In this document: piece by piece, positions 8,321-17,064 of the stretch
How positions within the stretch are numbered: position 1 is the stretch's first letter
Layout of the letters: each line of letters begins with the position of its first letter
From: Burkholderiales bacterium
GTDB taxonomy: Bacteria > Pseudomonadota > Gammaproteobacteria > Burkholderiales > Burkholderiaceae_C
Reading direction: 5' to 3'
Assembly (NCBI GenBank): GCA_005789825.1
Contig: SXWY01000166.1
Coordinates: 1-37,123 of the forward strand
DNA: 37,123 nt
The notes under the pieces: model-generated
Seen by the model: only the letters and a program-made list of their open reading frames with translations
What the model was told of the DNA's origin: nothing
The model's database searches: none
Position numbers and translations under genes: made by a program

Positions 8321-8512
8321 TAAAAAATATCATGTATTGGACAAATCCGAGTGATCAGCATTGTCGCAATCAAACACGGGATTGGATGAAATTTGAATGA
8401 TTGTTTGTTATGAAAAAGGGTGTGTAGTAAGAAATATTCTGAAATTAGTAGCAATAGTTAGAGGGATGTATTCCCCTGAATATGAATTGAAATTCAACTA
8501 TTCGCGTACCCC

Positions 8513-8518
8513 GATAAT
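8513..8518 (+). promoter_or_regulatory. Candidate -10 element of yaaA
   Basis: GATAAT lies only 6 nt before the yaaA ATG at 8525, so transcription would begin at or next to the start codon. A TTGAAA at 8487-8492, part of the palindrome TTGAAATTCAA (8487-8497), is 20 nt upstream, longer than the ideal spacer. The rest of 8296-8512 is AT-rich and holds no gene I can support. Confidence 0.3.
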
Positions 8519-8524
8519 TGACAA

Positions 8525-9301
8525 ATGCTCATACTTTTGTCCCCCGCCAAATCACTCGATTACGAAACAGACTTGCCTGAGACAGCGGCGACCATGCCGC
8601 AGTTCGTGTCGCAATCTGCTGAATTGATTGCCACGCTGAAGAAAAAGTCAGCACGGCAAATTTCCGAACTGATGTCATTGAGTGAGGCATTGGCCACACT
8701 CAATGTGCAGCGGTACAAAGCGTGGACACCGGTGTTCAGCGAACAAAACGCCCGGCCAGCGGTGTTGGCATTTAATGGGGATGTGTACGAAGGCTTAGAA
8801 GCCAAAAGTCTCACCCCCCCGCAACTGCAATGGGCGCAAAACCATGTCGCCATCCTCAGCGGTTTGTACGGTGTACTCAGGCCTTTGGACGGGATGCAGC
8901 CTTATCGTCTGGAGATGGGCACAGCCCTCAAGCATGGCAAGAGCAACAACCTCTACCAATTTTGGGGAACGCAAATCGCCGAGTACTTAAACCAACAACT
9001 GGCGACCGATAAAGACCCTGTCATCGTGAATTTGGCGTCTCAAGAATATTTCAAAGCGGTTGACAAGCGCGCTTTGAAAGCCCGCGTGGTTGAATGCGTG
9101 TTCCAAGAGCGCAAGAACGGCGACTACAAGATCATCAGCTTCTTTGCCAAGCGCGCTCGCGGTTTGATGGCCAGGTATGCCATTCAAAAGCAGGCCAAAA
9201 CGCCCAAGGCGCTGCAAGCGTTCACCACCGAAGGTTATGCTTTCGCTCCCGAAGTATCTGACGACCACACCTTGGTGTTTCGCCGCGACAGCAACCACTG
9301 A
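8525..9301 (+). CDS. yaaA: Peroxide stress protein YaaA
   Basis: A 258-residue cytoplasmic protein of the YaaA/DUF328 family. In E. coli YaaA limits free iron during hydrogen peroxide stress and so reduces Fenton damage. The family start MLILLSPAKSLDYET is intact. Other conserved blocks are AFNGDVYEGLEA (about 90-100), LSGLYGVLRPLD (about 112-123), YRLEMGT, and a C-terminal FFAKRARGLMARY. Length is normal. There is no Shine-Dalgarno upstream; a GATAAT hexamer ends 6 nt before the ATG, so the mRNA may be leaderless. The alpha/beta hydrolase starts 8 nt after its stop, suggesting co-transcription. Confidence 0.95.
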   Translation: MLILLSPAKSLDYETDLPETAATMPQFVSQSAELIATLKKKSARQISELMSLSEALATLNVQRYKAWTPVFSEQNARPAVLAFNGDVYEGLEAKSLTPPQLQWAQNHVAILSGLYGVLRPLDGMQPYRLEMGTALKHGKSNNLYQFWGTQIAEYLNQQLATDKDPVIVNLASQEYFKAVDKRALKARVVECVFQERKNGDYKIISFFAKRARGLMARYAIQKQAKTPKALQAFTTEGYAFAPEVSDDHTLVFRRDSNH

Positions 9302-9309
9302 ACAAGCGC

Positions 9310-10200
9310 ATGCAAATCTACGTCAACAACATCCGTTTGCAAGTCGAAGACACCGGTGAACGAGACCGGCCCGCCGTGTTGTTGATAGCGGGTATGTCCA
9401 TGCAATTGATTGTTTGGCCAGACACGATGTTGCGTGCCTTGCACCAAGCCGGTTTCAGGATAGTGCGCTTTGACAACCGAGACAACGGTTTGTCTGAATC
9501 TTTGGACTCCTTGGGAACACCCCACTTACTCTGGTTCATGTTGCAGCAAAAGCTGGGCATGTCACCCCAACCCCCTTACAGCCTGACAGACATGACGCAA
9601 GATGCATTGGGTGTGATGGACCATTTGCAATTGCAACAAGCGCATGTGGTGGGTGTGAGTATGGGCGGCATGATTGCGCAGCGCATGGCATTTACCGCTG
9701 CCCACAGGGTTTGGAGTTTGACCAGCATCATGAGCAGCAGCGGTGCCAAGGGTTTGCCGGGTCCGACACCTGCCATGCGCCGGGTATTGATGACCCCGCC
9801 AGCGGCTCCCGGAAGTGCTGCGGCGCGTGCCCATGCCTTGCGGTTTGTCAAAGCCTTGGCGGGCCCCGGGTTTGCGCATCCTGCCGGCTCGCAAGAGCAA
9901 TTGGTCGACGATTCATTGCAACGCAGCAACCGACCTGCAGGCAGTTACCGACAAATGCTGGCGGTCATGGCTGACCGCGAGCGTTGGCGTTTTTTGTCAC
10001 GTATCACTGCGCCTACCTTGGTGATCCACGGCACCGCTGACCCGCTGATTCCTTATGCCTGTGCCCAAGACACGGCTGCGCGCATAGCGGGCGCCAAACT
10101 CTTTGGTATTGAAGGCATGGGCCATGATTTCCCGCCCGATGCCTTGGCCCAATTGACCAGCCGCTTACTGCCTTTTTTGCAAGCCCATACGCCTTTATGA
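9310..10200 (+). CDS. Alpha/beta-fold hydrolase
   Basis: A 296-residue hydrolase without a signal peptide, presumably acting on a small ester or similar substrate in the cytoplasm. The nucleophile elbow GVSMGG places Ser117 as nucleophile. Asp244 (HGTADPLIP) and His272 (GMGHDFPP) complete the triad. The oxyanion strand reads LLIAGMSM near residues 24-31. The overall pattern, with FDNRDNGLS at about 54-62, resembles the RdmC/aclacinomycin-methylesterase-like group, but the substrate cannot be read from this. The stop shares an ATGA overlap with queF, so the two are translationally coupled. No link to queuosine synthesis is known to me. Confidence 0.9.
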   Translation: MQIYVNNIRLQVEDTGERDRPAVLLIAGMSMQLIVWPDTMLRALHQAGFRIVRFDNRDNGLSESLDSLGTPHLLWFMLQQKLGMSPQPPYSLTDMTQDALGVMDHLQLQQAHVVGVSMGGMIAQRMAFTAAHRVWSLTSIMSSSGAKGLPGPTPAMRRVLMTPPAAPGSAAARAHALRFVKALAGPGFAHPAGSQEQLVDDSLQRSNRPAGSYRQMLAVMADRERWRFLSRITAPTLVIHGTADPLIPYACAQDTAARIAGAKLFGIEGMGHDFPPDALAQLTSRLLPFLQAHTPL

Positions 10201-11042
10201 ATTCGCCTGATCAATCCTTGCTGGGCAAAACCGTTGGCTATGCCGATCAGTACGACGCCAGTTTGCTCTATCCATTGCCACGCGCTGCCCAGCGGGCAGA
10301 AATTGGCATCACCGGTCAGCCGACGTTTGTAGGTGCGGATGTGTGGACGGCCTACGAACTCAGTTGGCTCAACCTGCGAGGCAAGCCCCAAGTGGCCATG
10401 GCGCGTTTCATCGTGCCTTGCGAGAGTTCGCATTTGGTTGAGAGCAAATCGCTCAAGCTCTATCTCAACAGTATGAACAACACGCGTTTTGCGTCAGCGG
10501 ACGAGGTGAAAAAAACCTTGCAACACGCTCTGAGCGCGGCGGTGTGGCATGGTGGCGTGGTGCAATCTTCGGTGGGCGTGCAATTGCTGCTGCCGGAACA
10601 GTTCGGTGCAGAAAAAATTCAGGAGTTGCAAGGTGTGAATCTGGATCGGCTGGATTTGGATTGCACCCATTACCAGCCCGCACCCGAATTATTGACTGCC
10701 GCCCATGGCGAGCAACCCGTCACCGAAACGCTGATCAGCCATTTGCTCAAAAGCAATTGTTTGGTCACTGGGCAGCCCGATTGGGGCAGTGTGAGTATCA
10801 GTTACAGCGGGCCACAAATTGAGCAAGCCGGTTTGTTGCAATACATTGTGAGTTTTCGCAACCACAACGAGTTTCACGAACATTGTGTCGAGCGCATCTA
10901 CATGGACATCATGCAGCGTTGCCAACCGACCAAACTCTGTGTTCACGCGCGTTACACCCGCCGTGGCGGGGTAGATATCAACCCTTGGCGCAGCAGTCAC
11001 CCGCAGGCCATGCCGCCGCAAATACGCACCGCCAGACAATAG
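10197..11042 (+). CDS. queF: NADPH-dependent 7-cyano-7-deazaguanine reductase
   Basis: Reduces preQ0 to preQ1 with NADPH in the queuosine tRNA-modification pathway. At 281 residues it is the long type II form with two tandem T-fold modules, as in E. coli. The NADPH-contact QueF motif ESKSLKLY is at 82-89. The catalytic cysteine that forms the thioimide is Cys188 ([12 protein letters not shown]), with Asp195 as general acid. The substrate-binding FHEHCVE segment is at 226-232. Its ATG overlaps the hydrolase stop by 4 nt. It converges with the crotonase gene with only 3 bp between the stops and no terminator between them. No other queuosine gene and no preQ1 riboswitch is visible. Confidence 0.97.
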   Translation: MNSPDQSLLGKTVGYADQYDASLLYPLPRAAQRAEIGITGQPTFVGADVWTAYELSWLNLRGKPQVAMARFIVPCESSHLVESKSLKLYLNSMNNTRFASADEVKKTLQHALSAAVWHGGVVQSSVGVQLLLPEQFGAEKIQELQGVNLDRLDLDCTHYQPAPELLTAAHGEQPVTETLISHLLKSNCLVTGQPDWGSVSISYSGPQIEQAGLLQYIVSFRNHNEFHEHCVERIYMDIMQRCQPTKLCVHARYTRRGGVDINPWRSSHPQAMPPQIRTARQ

Positions 11043-11045
11043 TTG

Positions 11046-11888
11046 TCAGGCCAAGTCTTTGAAACTCTTTAAGGGTGCGAGATCAGGAAAGACCGCCGAT
11101 TTTTTCTGCTGAAAGGCGCTGATAGCTTGCTGGACATGGGCGTTGCTCCAGATGCCACTTTGCAGCCAGCCCATTTGCTTGAGTGCATCTTCCACGCTGT
11201 GGTCGCGTGCATAGTGCAAAGCCTGTTTGGTTCCCCACACGGCCACGGGCGGTTTGGCGGCGATCTCTGTGGCGGCTTGCATGGCAGCGGCCAGAGCTGA
11301 GGCCGCATCCGGCAACACTTCATTGACCAAACCATATTGCAGTGCTTTGTCAGCACCCATGCGACGCCCGGTGTAAGCCAATTCTTTGACCACCGCCATG
11401 GGCATGAGTTTGGGCAGACGCTGCAAGGTGCCGACATCGGCCACCATGCCAATGTTGATTTCTTGGATACAGAAAAATGCATCGGCACTGGCATAGCGCA
11501 AACAAGCTGCGGTCACCATGTCCACCGCACCGCCGATACACCCGCCTTGTATGGCTACCAACACGGGAATGCGCAAGTTTTCCAAGCGCGTGAAGGTGGC
11601 TTGCAAACCAGCGAGCATGTCGCTGATGGCAGCACGGCCTTCAGCGGTCTGGTCATCCATGCTGACCGAACCGCCAAATGCATCCAGGGACATGCCTGCG
11701 CTGAAATGTTTGCCTGTGCTACTGATGACCAAGGCACGTGCTTCGCTGCCTTGGTGGAGTTGTTGCAAAGTGTTGTCAAGCTCACGCCAAAAGGTCATGT
11801 CCAACGTGTTCATGCGATCGGCGCGGTTCATCACCAAATGGGCCACATGGCGCTCTACAGTGAGTTCAAAACAGGTCAGCTTGTTCAT
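11046..11888 (-). CDS. Crotonase-family protein, probable delta(3,5)-delta(2,4)-dienoyl-CoA isomerase
   Basis: A 280-residue crotonase-fold enzyme. Oxyanion-hole segments are HFSAGMSL (61-68) and GGCIGGAVDM (115-124). The acidic residues are Asp123, Glu143 (IQEINIG) and Asp151 (VADVGT). Their spacing of 20 and 8 residues matches the Asp-Glu-Asp set of mammalian dienoyl-CoA isomerase (ECH1), and the DVGTLQRLPK block is also ECH1-like. Classical enoyl-CoA hydratases carry two Glu instead. It would shift double bonds during beta-oxidation of unsaturated acyl chains. The start is ATG at 11888; the open frame runs further upstream but only through dinB antisense-free overlap with no conserved residues. 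It overlaps the dinB 3' end by 23 nt. Confidence 0.85.
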   Translation of the reverse strand: MNKLTCFELTVERHVAHLVMNRADRMNTLDMTFWRELDNTLQQLHQGSEARALVISSTGKHFSAGMSLDAFGGSVSMDDQTAEGRAAISDMLAGLQATFTRLENLRIPVLVAIQGGCIGGAVDMVTAACLRYASADAFFCIQEINIGMVADVGTLQRLPKLMPMAVVKELAYTGRRMGADKALQYGLVNEVLPDAASALAAAMQAATEIAAKPPVAVWGTKQALHYARDHSVEDALKQMGWLQSGIWSNAHVQQAISAFQQKKSAVFPDLAPLKSFKDLA

Positions 11889-13158
11889 GAGAAATTTCTT
11901 TGCTAGGGGTGGGTTCTTGTGCTGTGATGGCAGAGGATAAGCTTTTTTCGGTGTCAGATGGCGGCAAAGGTGCGTCAACAGCTTTGACCAACGACCCGAC
12001 ACGCACCCCCAACAGACGGATGCGGCGTTTGAATTCGATTCGTTTCAAACATTGTCCGGCGGCTTGTCTGATCGCCAACGGGTCTGCGGTGAAAAAAGCC
12101 AGGGTGTTGTCGCGGGTTACGCTTTGAAAATTGTCAAAGCGCAGTTTGATGCCAATGGTTTTTCCGACATAGCCTTTGCGTTGTAAATCGGTGGCGACTT
12201 GCTGGCACAAACGCGTGAAGATGTCGCCCAAGGCAGCACGGTCATGCTGCACATGAAGGTCTTTTTCAAAGGTGGTTTCTCGGCTCATGGATACCGGTTC
12301 AGATTCGGTGACCACGGGACGTTCGTCCACTCCGTGGGCGGCGTCAAACAGCCACGCCCCATAGCTTTTACCAAAATGCTTCGTCAACCAATCGCGTTCA
12401 CAGGCCGCCAACTCGCCAATGGTGTGTATGCCGTGGACTTTCAATTTGGCCTCGGCTTTGGGGCCGATGCCATTGATTTTTCGACAACTCAACGGCCATA
12501 TTTTTTCTTGCAAATCCTCGGGCTTCAAAATAGAAATGCCGTTGGGCTTATTCAATTCACTGGCCATTTTTGCCAACAACTTGTTCGGTGCCACGCCGAT
12601 TGAGCAAGTCAAGCCGGTGTCATCGGTGATGGATTTTTGAATCAAACGAGCCAGCACACGCCCGTCCTCGCGTTGGCCGCCGGGCACATGGGTGAAGTCG
12701 ATATAAATTTCATCAACCCCCCGGTCTTCCACCACGGGTGCGATGTCGCGAACAATCTCTTTGAAGCGGCGCGAATAGTGGCGGTATTGCTCAAAGTCCA
12801 CCGGCAACAAAATCGCTTGCGGACACAGTTGCGCGGCTTTCATCACCCCCATGGCCGAGCCGACACCGAAGGCGCGAGCGGCATAGGTGGCTGTAGTGAT
12901 CACACCCCGACCGGTGTAACCGTCAAGCCGAGGGAATATATCTACCGGTATATCTGCCAAATGCGAAGTGTCCCATTCGCGCTCAGGCTGCAGGTGACGC
13001 ATGCGTGCAAGCAAATTGTCCTCGGGGCGCCTGCCGCCACCGATGACGACCGGCAAACCTTTGAGTTGGGGATAGCGCAATAACTCGACCGATGCATAAA
13101 AAGCATCCATGTCGAGGTGGGCAATGCGTCGCATCAAGGCTGGTGTTTGTCCCAACAT
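11866..13158 (-). CDS. dinB: DNA polymerase IV (Y family)
   Basis: Error-prone translesion polymerase of 430 residues. The catalytic carboxylates are Asp16 (HLDMDAFYASVE) and Asp149-Glu150 (GVDEIYID), with Tyr21 at the steric-gate position. The little-finger domain follows after about residue 245. The C-terminus ends EQADLF, a beta-clamp-binding motif. About 40 residues (44-83) are inserted between VVIGGGRRP and GVITTATYAAR relative to E. coli DinB; I recall such insertions from Burkholderiales. ATG at 13158 or ATG at 13134 (MRRIAHLDMD) could be the start. The open frame to 13368 only reads through the terminator and lldD tail. I see no clear LexA box upstream. Confidence 0.94.
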   Translation of the reverse strand: MLGQTPALMRRIAHLDMDAFYASVELLRYPQLKGLPVVIGGGRRPEDNLLARMRHLQPEREWDTSHLADIPVDIFPRLDGYTGRGVITTATYAARAFGVGSAMGVMKAAQLCPQAILLPVDFEQYRHYSRRFKEIVRDIAPVVEDRGVDEIYIDFTHVPGGQREDGRVLARLIQKSITDDTGLTCSIGVAPNKLLAKMASELNKPNGISILKPEDLQEKIWPLSCRKINGIGPKAEAKLKVHGIHTIGELAACERDWLTKHFGKSYGAWLFDAAHGVDERPVVTESEPVSMSRETTFEKDLHVQHDRAALGDIFTRLCQQVATDLQRKGYVGKTIGIKLRFDNFQSVTRDNTLAFFTADPLAIRQAAGQCLKRIEFKRRIRLLGVRVGSLVKAVDAPLPPSDTEKSLSSAITAQEPTPSKEISHEQADLF

Positions 13159-13176
13159 GGCTGGTGAGCGAGACGC

Positions 13177-13203
13177 AAAAAAACCGGACGGTGAGGTCCG
13201 GTT
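13177..13203 (-). terminator. Intrinsic terminator after lldD-like gene
   Basis: On the minus strand an 8-bp stem (13182-13189 with 13196-13203, core ACCGGAC/GTCCGGT) with a 6-nt loop is followed by a run of seven T (complement of 13177-13183). It sits 22 nt after the dehydrogenase stop and just before dinB, so dinB needs its own promoter or read-through. Confidence 0.85.
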
Positions 13204-13225
13204 GGAAACATGTTGGTTGACAACA

Positions 13226-14380
13226 TCATGCCGTTGGATACGTTCCTGGCAGCAGCACGCTATGGTCGATGCGGTTGATATCGGTATGGCCACACAAAGC
13301 CATGCTAATATCCAATTCTTTGTGAATGATTTGCAAGGCCTTGGTGACCCCGGCTTCACCCATGGCACCCAAGCCGTACAACATAGCCCGCCCGATGTAA
13401 GTGCCTTGAGCGCCCAATGCGCGGGCCTTCAACACATCTTGGCCGCTGCGCACGCCGCCATCCATGTGCACTTCAATGTTTTTGCCCACGGCTTGCACAA
13501 TGCCTGGCAGTGCATTGATGCTGGACTCGGCACCGTCAAGTTGACGCCCGCCATGGTTGGACACGATCAGTGCGTCAGCGCCACTCTCTACGGCGAGTCG
13601 TGCGTCCTCTGCATCTTGGATACCTTTCAAAATGAGTTTGCCGCCCCAGCGTTTTTTCACCCATTCCACATCGTTCCAATTGAGTGTCGGATCAAACTGG
13701 CCATTGGTCCATTCGCCCAATGAACTCATGTCGTCGATGCCTTGCACATGCCCAAAAATATTGCCAAATTTTCGGCGTGGTGTACCCAGCATATTCAGGC
13801 ACCAGCGAGGCTTGGTGGCCAAGTCCAATAAATTGAGCAAGGTGGGTTTGGGCGGTGCAGACAAGCCGTTTTTCAAATCACGGTGGCGTTGTCCCAGAAT
13901 TTGCAAATCCAGCGTCAACACCAATGCCGAGCATTGCGCGGCTTTGGCGCGGTCAATCAAACGTTCGATGAATGAACGGTCGCGCATCACATACAACTGA
14001 AACCAAAAGCCGGGCCCTACATGTTGCGCCACATCTTCGATCGAGCAAATGCTCATGGTCGACAAGGTGAATGGGATGCCAAATTTTTTGGCGGCTCGGG
14101 CAGCCAAAATTTCGCCGTCAGCGTGTTGCATGCCCGTCATGCCAGTGGGTGCAATCGCCACGGGCATGCTGACGTTTTGACCGATCATGGTGCTGGCAGT
14201 GCTGCGACCTTCCATGTTGATGGCCACGCGTTGGCGCAATTTGATTTTTTGAAAATCGTCTTCGTTCGCCCGGTATGTACTTTGTGTGTAGCTGCCTGAG
14301 TCTGCGTACTCATAAAACATTTTTGGCACACGTTTTTTGGCCAGCTGTTTCAGGTCGTCGATATGGGTGATCACGGTCAT
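13226..14380 (-). CDS. FMN-dependent alpha-hydroxyacid dehydrogenase (L-lactate dehydrogenase-like)
   Basis: A 384-residue TIM-barrel flavoprotein of the LldD / glycolate oxidase / mandelate dehydrogenase family. It oxidises an L-2-hydroxy acid, most often L-lactate, to the keto acid, usually at the inner membrane. Seen are FYEYADSGSYTQ (near 22-33), PVAIAPTGMTGM for FMN contact, LILKGIQDAEDA, the active-site SNHGGRQLDG with the catalytic His and substrate Arg, and HMDGGVRSGQDVLKARALGA for the FMN phosphate. The start is ATG at 14380 with AGGAG at 14389-14393, 8 nt upstream; a TTG one codon earlier is unlikely. L-lactate is the default substrate but mandelate-type acids are not excluded. A strong terminator follows. 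Confidence 0.92.
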   Translation of the reverse strand: MTVITHIDDLKQLAKKRVPKMFYEYADSGSYTQSTYRANEDDFQKIKLRQRVAINMEGRSTASTMIGQNVSMPVAIAPTGMTGMQHADGEILAARAAKKFGIPFTLSTMSICSIEDVAQHVGPGFWFQLYVMRDRSFIERLIDRAKAAQCSALVLTLDLQILGQRHRDLKNGLSAPPKPTLLNLLDLATKPRWCLNMLGTPRRKFGNIFGHVQGIDDMSSLGEWTNGQFDPTLNWNDVEWVKKRWGGKLILKGIQDAEDARLAVESGADALIVSNHGGRQLDGAESSINALPGIVQAVGKNIEVHMDGGVRSGQDVLKARALGAQGTYIGRAMLYGLGAMGEAGVTKALQIIHKELDISMALCGHTDINRIDHSVLLPGTYPTA

Positions 14381-14470
14381 CAAAAACTCTCCTGTTCAAT
14401 CACCCGATGTTAGCGCCCTCGGTGTGGAGCAAGCGGTGGGCTTGGCCGAGGCAAAACCAATCGTCAGGGA

Positions 14471-14489
14471 GGCAGTGCAGCATGCTGCC
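14471..14489. repeat. Intergenic hairpin with 12-bp palindrome after acyl-CoA synthetase
   Basis: GCAGCATGCTGC at 14477-14488 is a perfect palindrome, and GGCAG at 14471-14475 can also pair with CTGCC at 14485-14489. It begins 13 nt after the fadD-like stop on the minus strand. No T run follows, so a terminator role is uncertain. Confidence 0.35.
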
Positions 14490-14501
14490 ACCCTGTGAAG
14501 C

Positions 14502-16184
14502 TCAGGCCCAAATCACCATTTTGCTGTCGCTGTACCATTTTTCGACATCATGCTGCACCACAAATTCGATGCGGCTGCGTTTGATTTTCATGGTGGGGGT
14601 GAGGCAACCGTTTTCGATCGACCAAGCTTCTTTCGCAACCACGAGCATTTTGAGTTGTTCATAGTCAGCTGTTTGTTGGTTGACTTTTTGCAGCAAATCA
14701 TTCAGTTCGGTCTCGACTTGCTGGCGCACATCGCTTTTGTGCAATTGCGGGCGCAGATGTTCGGCCAACACCACCATGGCGTAGGCTTTGTCAAAGCCGC
14801 TGCCAGACACCATGGACAACTCGACCATGGGGTGCGCGTTCAATCGGTTTTCGATCGGTGCGGGCGCCACGTATTTGCCTTTGCTGGTTTTGAATTGTTC
14901 TTTCAAACGTCCAGTGATTTTCAATTGACCGTCAGGCGTGCGAGAACCCAAGTCGCCGGTTTTGAAAAACCCATCGCTGGTGAAACTTTGTTCGTCCAAA
15001 TCGGGCCGCTTGTAGTAACCCACCATTTGACCCGGTGACTTGATCAAGACTTCACCTTCAGGGCTGATACGCACTTGCACCCCAGGGTAGGGTGGCCCGA
15101 CCGTGCCAGGATCGTTTTTGTCTTGGGTTTGGCTGTGGGAATACGCAAAGTCTTCGGTCATGGCGTAGCCCTCCACCAAGTTCAGTCCCAGACGCCTGTA
15201 CCAGCGGATCAAATCGGGTGGTAATGGCGCAGAACCGCTGCCTGCGAGTTCGACATGGTCCAGCCCCAAACCCGCCAGCACCTTTTTTCTCACGATATTG
15301 CCAAGCACTGGAATCATCAGCAGTGTATTTAATTTCTTCGCGGGCATCTTGGCAAACACCCCTTGCTGAAACTTCAGCCACAACCGTGGGACAGAAATGA
15401 ATATGGTGGGTCTGGCGCGTTGTAAGTCTTGAATGAATGTGTCCAAGGATTCTGCAAAAAACACTTGCAAGCGACCGTGGGTGAATGCAGCCGATTCGAC
15501 AAAAGCCCTCTCAAATACATGTGCCAACGGCAAGTACGACAACATACGGTGCGTGCGGTCACTGCCCAAGTTGTGGTTCATTTGACCAATGATGCCGTTG
15601 GCCGCAGCCGTGATGCGGCCAAAGCAATGCATGGCGCCTTTGGGTTGGCCAGTGGAGCCAGAGGTGTAGATGATCATGGCCAGGTCGTTTGCATCGCGGG
15701 TCGGGTTGCCCGTGATGCCCACGGTGTTGGCGACGATGTCGTTCCATTTGTCAAATGCAGTGTCGGGCGACAGCGGAAAAGCAATACAGGGAAGTTGGGC
15801 CGGCACACCTTGTGATTGTTTGTGCCATTCATCAAGTTTGCCGACAAACAGCAAACTGGCTTCTGAATGTTCCAGCACAAATTTGACGGTGTCTGCTTGT
15901 TCGGTTGGAAAGATGGCAACCGTGGTGTAGCCTGCCATCCAGATGGCGAGTTCGGCCATGAAGAAATGCGCACAATTTTTCGAAAGAATGGCGATTTTTG
16001 CCGAGCGTGGCAATCCTCGCGATTGCAAATGCGCCGCCATGCGCCTGGCTTGGTCCAAGGTTTGCGCCCATGTGTAATTGACCACCTGTCCGTTGCCCAC
16101 AGGTTGGGTCATGAAGATTTCATCGGCATGGTTTTTTTCATGCGCGTAAATTTTTTCAAGAATCAGGACATCAGAGTTGTTCAT
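14502..16184 (-). CDS. Long-chain fatty acid--CoA ligase (AMP-forming)
   Basis: Acyl-adenylate-forming enzyme of 560 residues that activates fatty acids to acyl-CoA with ATP. The P-loop YTSGSTGQPKG is at 173-183. Further adenylation-domain motifs are LPLAHVFER, GYAMTED and the hinge region TGDLGSRTPDG followed by GRLKEQFKTSKGKYVAP, which carries the C-terminal-domain switch. The C-terminal KIKRSRIE is typical of the ACSL group. The start is ATG at 16184, preceded by an AAGAG-like site; the open frame to 16319 has no support. Together with the crotonase downstream it suggests fatty-acid beta-oxidation functions in this region, although dinB and the hydroxyacid dehydrogenase lie between them. 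Confidence 0.93.
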   Translation of the reverse strand: MNNSDVLILEKIYAHEKNHADEIFMTQPVGNGQVVNYTWAQTLDQARRMAAHLQSRGLPRSAKIAILSKNCAHFFMAELAIWMAGYTTVAIFPTEQADTVKFVLEHSEASLLFVGKLDEWHKQSQGVPAQLPCIAFPLSPDTAFDKWNDIVANTVGITGNPTRDANDLAMIIYTSGSTGQPKGAMHCFGRITAAANGIIGQMNHNLGSDRTHRMLSYLPLAHVFERAFVESAAFTHGRLQVFFAESLDTFIQDLQRARPTIFISVPRLWLKFQQGVFAKMPAKKLNTLLMIPVLGNIVRKKVLAGLGLDHVELAGSGSAPLPPDLIRWYRRLGLNLVEGYAMTEDFAYSHSQTQDKNDPGTVGPPYPGVQVRISPEGEVLIKSPGQMVGYYKRPDLDEQSFTSDGFFKTGDLGSRTPDGQLKITGRLKEQFKTSKGKYVAPAPIENRLNAHPMVELSMVSGSGFDKAYAMVVLAEHLRPQLHKSDVRQQVETELNDLLQKVNQQTADYEQLKMLVVAKEAWSIENGCLTPTMKIKRSRIEFVVQHDVEKWYSDSKMVIWA

Positions 16185-16612
16185 GCTGTGCTCTTTCGGT
16201 GGAGGTGTCGGGGGTTGGGTGTGACAGCCTGTTTTTGTGGTTCCATCATACGCATACAAAAGGTTTGGTTGAGCCCATGTGACAAGCGGCTTATCGGCTG
16301 CGGACAAAGTGTTTATCATGCATCACATAGGTATTTTTTGGCGTTTGTTTCAATCTGTGAAATTCCACATTCACCATGTGGTACTTTGGGCATGTTTTTT
16401 TTCGGCGTCGCAAGCGCATGCTGGCAACTATTTTTTGGGTGACATGACCTGTCCGTGAATCGGTTAAGAAAAAAACCTGCGCACGGTTTTGTCATGGGTT
16501 TATGGAGGTTATGGCGACAGTTGGACAGTAGAAAGCGCAGGAGATGCCATGCGTATCGATTGCGAGACTGGGCGCTAGGCTTGGGTGGTTTTTCCTTGAA
16601 GGAGCGAGTGGT
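16185..16612. other. Divergent intergenic region
   Basis: A 428-nt stretch between the acyl-CoA synthetase (minus) and the adhesin-E-like gene (plus). It contains a 6-bp inverted repeat CCACAT/ATGTGG at 16365-16381 and an AAAACC/GGTTTT hairpin near 16473-16490. No ORF in it resembles a gene. It must hold both promoters, but I could not identify convincing -35/-10 pairs. Confidence 0.4.
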
Positions 16613-17035
16613 ATGAAGCGCGTTATTTTGTTGTTCTTGTTGGCGGTCTCGTCATGGGCGCAAGCCGATTGGACATTGGTGTTGAAGAATCCAGAATTCG
16701 GAGAAAACTACTACGTGGATTTGCGAACACTCGAAGAAGTAGAGGGCGTGATGCAAATCACCACGATGCAAGATTTCCCCACCAACAAAAAAGAAGCTTG
16801 CCAAGGCGAGACCTGCGCATTTGTCAGCAGCTCACGCATTTCCGTTCGTCACATTGAATGCAATGCGGGGCGTCAGCGGCAAATTCAGTTCACCGATTTC
16901 GATGGACAAATGGGCACGGGTAATGTCACCCAAGCGGCGGCATCGAGAGATCCTAAAAAACGTTATTTCCGCTGGTACTACCCCGCACCCGGGTCTTTTT
17001 TCGAGGTGCTGATCAAACAAGTTTGCACCCGTTAA
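16613..17035 (+). CDS. Secreted Surface-adhesin protein E-like protein
   Basis: A 140-residue exported protein with a Sec signal peptide: basic MKR, a hydrophobic core and likely cleavage after SWAQA at about residue 18. The mature part begins DWTLV and carries YYVDLRTLE, a motif of the small Surface-adhesin E domain family common in Burkholderiales. There are four cysteines in the mature protein (CQGETC, IEC, QVC), probably forming periplasmic disulfides. The start at 16613 is fixed by AAGGAG at 16599-16604, 8 nt upstream. The adhesin name comes from a distant Haemophilus homologue, so an adhesive role here is not shown. It converges with a sugar dehydrogenase gene 29 bp away. Confidence 0.8.
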   Translation: MKRVILLFLLAVSSWAQADWTLVLKNPEFGENYYVDLRTLEEVEGVMQITTMQDFPTNKKEACQGETCAFVSSSRISVRHIECNAGRQRQIQFTDFDGQMGTGNVTQAAASRDPKKRYFRWYYPAPGSFFEVLIKQVCTR

Positions 17036-17064
17036 GGCTGCATGTGTGCAATCTTAGGACTGGT

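Noticed and set aside
8454-8501. ATAG and CTAT half-sites suggesting an OxyR box before yaaA
   Set aside because: The half-sites are 44 bp apart and the inner ones are missing, so the phased four-part OxyR pattern is not met.
13159-13368. Upstream extension of the dinB frame
   Set aside because: It would translate across the intrinsic terminator and the 3' end of the hydroxyacid dehydrogenase gene, with no conserved residues.
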